From Flavobacteriales bacterium UBA5040 (GTDB lineage Bacteria > Bacteroidota > Bacteroidia > Flavobacteriales > Weeksellaceae), in contig DIBY01000025.1 in the NCBI GenBank assembly GCA_002415135.1, forward strand, positions 124,001 through 188,000: DNA of 64,000 nucleotides. The letters run 5' to 3'. Position 1 is the stretch's first letter. Each line of letters begins with the position of its first letter. Position numbers and translations under genes: made by a program. Below are positions 62,471-64,000 of the stretch, one piece after another. The notes beneath the pieces were generated by a model. It saw nothing but the letters and a program-made list of their open reading frames with translations. It did no database searches and had not been told where the DNA came from.

Positions 62471-63080
62471 CCTTGTGTTCTCCTACAAATCTAACAATTC
62501 TTCCGGGATTTCCTACCACGACTGCATGATCGGGCACATTGGTTAAAACAACTGCACCTGCCCCAATGATGGCATTTTCGCCAATAGTAATTCCCTGAAT
62601 AACATTCGCGCCCAGTCCAATATGTGCTCCTTTTTTAACCAGAATATTTCCGGCCAGCGCTGCATTGGGTGAAATATGCACAAAATCCTCGATCACACTT
62701 TCGTGTTCGATCACGCTGGCAGTATTGATGATGCAGTGTCTTCCGATCTTCACCTCAGCGTTGATGCAAACATTAGGCATGATCACCGTGCCTTCACCCA
62801 CTTCTGTAAAACGGGAAACATATGCACTGTAATGTTGCATAATTTCAAATTGACACCAGTCTTTGATTTGATGATAGATCGCCTCCCTCACTTTGTTATC
62901 TCCAATAGCGATGATTACTTCTTTATTTTGAAGAAGCGCTTGGGTAGGTTTAAAAATATCGAGACTATGCGGAAAATCAGTTGGCGGATTGTCATCAACC
63001 AAATATTCTAAAAGCTGATTATTAGAAAGAATCAGATCGTAAATCACTTTTGCCTGCCCTCGGGCACCATATAAAATCAT
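62460..63080 (-). CDS. Sugar N-acetyltransferase (PglD/NeuD family)
   Basis: A 206-residue two-domain protein. A short Rossmann-like domain (ILYGARGQAKVIYDLIL, residues about 2-18, then YLVDDNPP) binds the UDP-sugar, and a left-handed beta-helix (VIEHESVIEDFVHISPNAALAGN) ends with IGAGAVVLTNVPDHAVVVGNP. The catalytic His-Glu appears in IEHESVIED. PglD acetylates the C4 amine to give UDP-diNAcBac. The ATG overlaps the PglC stop (ATGA, 63077-63080) and the 3' end overlaps the PglE-like gene. Confidence 0.91.
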   Translation of the reverse strand: MILYGARGQAKVIYDLILSNNQLLEYLVDDNPPTDFPHSLDIFKPTQALLQNKEVIIAIGDNKVREAIYHQIKDWCQFEIMQHYSAYVSRFTEVGEGTVIMPNVCINAEVKIGRHCIINTASVIEHESVIEDFVHISPNAALAGNILVKKGAHIGLGANVIQGITIGENAIIGAGAVVLTNVPDHAVVVGNPGRIVRFVGEHKDGK

Positions 63081-63685
63081 GCTGCAGTTCCTTTAAAAGC
63101 GTCCATGGTCATGTAATTATTGGCATTCACGCCATGTCTTCTCACTACCTTTTCAAGCGTGACCAAAACAATTTTTGCATCGAGTTGTGCCGAAACTTTC
63201 TCAACATATTCTACATCAAATTGAAATTTCTCTTCCCAGGATAAAGCATTCCTTCCATTCACTTGTGCCCAACCAGTGATTCCCGGTTTAACAAAATGTC
63301 TTTTTTTCTGTTCTTCATTGTACAACTCAAGATATTCTGGCAGAAGAGGTCTTGGACCGATCAAACTCATCTCGCCCTTTAAAACATTAATCAACTGAGG
63401 AAGTTCATCTAAAGAAGTTTTCCGAACTACTTTCCCCATAAAAGTCAGCCGGTGATAATCAGACAAGAGAATTCCATTCTCGCATTTCCGGTCATTCATG
63501 GTTTTGAATTTAATGATATGAAAGATAGCACCGTTTTTACCGGGTCTTTTTTGAATAAAAAAAGGATTTCCCCGATTGCTGATACACAACAACGAAGTGA
63601 TCACCAGAAATACGGGTAATAAAAATAATAACAGGAGCCCTGCAATTAAAAAGTCGGATAAAGGTTTTATCGCTTTCGTATACAT
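63077..63685 (-). CDS. Phosphoglycosyl transferase (PglC-like sugar transferase)
   Basis: A 202-residue monotopic enzyme of the bacterial sugar-transferase family. The N-terminal re-entrant helix (PLSDFLIAGLLLLFLLPVFLV) is followed by a catalytic core: FIQKRPGKNGAIFHIIKFKTM, KVVRKTSLDELPQLINVLKGEMSLIGPRPLLPEY in pieces (TSLDELPQL holds the Asp-Glu dyad), and GITGWAQVNGRN. It starts glycan assembly by moving a UDP-sugar phosphate, probably diNAcBac-1-P, to undecaprenyl phosphate. The frame extends to a TTG at 63724; ATG 63685 (MYTKAIKPLSD) fits the family. Confidence 0.92.
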   Translation of the reverse strand: MYTKAIKPLSDFLIAGLLLLFLLPVFLVITSLLCISNRGNPFFIQKRPGKNGAIFHIIKFKTMNDRKCENGILLSDYHRLTFMGKVVRKTSLDELPQLINVLKGEMSLIGPRPLLPEYLELYNEEQKKRHFVKPGITGWAQVNGRNALSWEEKFQFDVEYVEKVSAQLDAKIVLVTLEKVVRRHGVNANNYMTMDAFKGTAA

Positions 63686-63745
63686 GAATAAAATGCTATT
63701 GCATAAAAACGCTTGCCGCAGCAAACATCTTTACAGGTTATTAGT

Positions 63746-64000
63746 TTAGGATAGCAAGTTTCTATTCTTACGGGTTTTATAAATAATGATTCCGAGCGCG
63801 GTTAGGACTAGTAATGGAATGTAATCGTCGATTGGCACGTTATTACCTGGGTTACCTGGACCGTATGCTACTACTGGACCGTTATTTTTAGGGACTTTAT
63901 TTTCTGGCGCTGTATTTTCAAAAGCTGACTCTGACTCTTGATCAAAACGATTTTCACTGTGTTGAGAAAACACAATCGCAAAGAGAAAAATCAAAATCAA
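63746..64000 (-). CDS. Small secreted protein with PID-CTERM-like tail (5' end outside window)
   Basis: The visible 84 residues are the end of a frame running off the window edge. A hydrophobic segment ending FAIVFSQ looks like the end of a signal peptide. A Pro/Gly/Asn-rich acidic stretch (ENTAPENKVPKNNGP ... GPGNPGNNVPIDD) follows, then a single hydrophobic helix (YIPLLVLTALGIIIY) and a basic end KTRKNRNLLS. This arrangement of a Pro-Ile-Asp motif, helix and basic tail resembles the short sorting tails I recall as PID-CTERM in Bacteroidota. The gene is next to the PglC-like gene, 61 bases upstream of its start, on the same strand. Function unknown. Confidence 0.6.
   Translation of the reverse strand: MILIFLFAIVFSQHSENRFDQESESAFENTAPENKVPKNNGPVVAYGPGNPGNNVPIDDYIPLLVLTALGIIIYKTRKNRNLLS

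Noticed and set aside
34059..64000. Recent acquisition of the whole polysaccharide locus as a mobile island
   Set aside because: No integrase, transposase, tRNA target or flanking repeat is visible, and I could not compute base composition; such loci vary by recombination without mobile genes.
1..64000. CRISPR arrays, tRNA or rRNA genes
   Set aside because: I saw no regularly spaced repeats and no cloverleaf-like or ribosomal sequence in the intergenic regions.

Overview
This window is AT-rich DNA from a member of the Flavobacteriia, most likely the Weeksellaceae (Chryseobacterium/Kaistella/Riemerella group). The pointers are a PorX regulator and a type B sorting domain of the type IX secretion system, an lpxC-fabZ fusion gene, many promoters with the Bacteroidota -7 element TAnnTTTG, and a site close to the Fur box I recall from Riemerella. 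I saw no rRNA, tRNA, CRISPR array, insertion sequence or phage gene.

Bases 1-34000 are mostly housekeeping genes. In order they are: a putative lipoprotein, ung, an acetyltransferase, an iron-uptake pair (TonB-dependent siderophore receptor plus PepSY membrane protein) behind a Fur-like promoter, an amino-acid permease, an ABC-F ATPase, a secreted thioredoxin-fold protein, a GH25 lysozyme-like protein and uvrC. Next come an unusual cysteine-rich nitronate-monooxygenase-like protein divergent from a lone histidine ammonia-lyase, and a T9SS-secreted protein interrupted by one in-frame TAG. The lipid A/translation operon lpxD-lpxC/fabZ-lpxA-efp-lpxD2-sucD follows, then an HD phosphohydrolase, porX, a GH18-like secreted protein, an exonuclease III gene, an RlpA-like protein, rimO and a cation/proton antiporter.

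Bases 34000-64000 form one large surface-polysaccharide locus, entirely on the minus strand. From its 5' end it holds: a small protein with a sorting-type tail (cut by the window edge); pglC-pglD-pglE-like genes; a WbpM/PglF-type 4,6-dehydratase; Wza-like export and Wzc-like chain-length proteins; an L-2-hydroxyglutarate oxidase; WbpE/WbpD/WbpB-like enzymes for a 2,3-diamino uronic acid; a Wzx flippase; a Wzy/WaaL-like protein; a glycosyltransferase; and a hyaluronidase-like lipoprotein. It continues with a WbpG/HisH/HisF-like acetamidino module, the FnlA/FnlB/FnlC pathway to UDP-L-FucNAc, a second Wzy/WaaL-like protein, a WbuB-like transferase, a WbpV/WbpL-like pair and rfbC-rfbB-rfbA. Genes abut or overlap by a few bases over most of the locus, with separate promoters before the dehydratase and wza genes.

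Inferred glycan: the locus can make a bacillosamine-type sugar, L-FucNAc or a relative, a diacetamido-uronic acid, an acetamidino derivative of one of these, and a dTDP-4-keto-6-deoxy sugar. It has two initiating transferases, one flippase and two polymerase/ligase-like proteins. The most notable inference is metabolic. WbpB-type dehydrogenases regenerate NAD+ by reducing 2-oxoglutarate to 2-hydroxyglutarate, and an L-2-hydroxyglutarate oxidase gene lies directly upstream of the wbpE-wbpD-wbpB-like genes, as if to recycle that by-product. The HisF-like protein lacks a catalytic Asp, which fits an ammonia channel rather than histidine synthesis.
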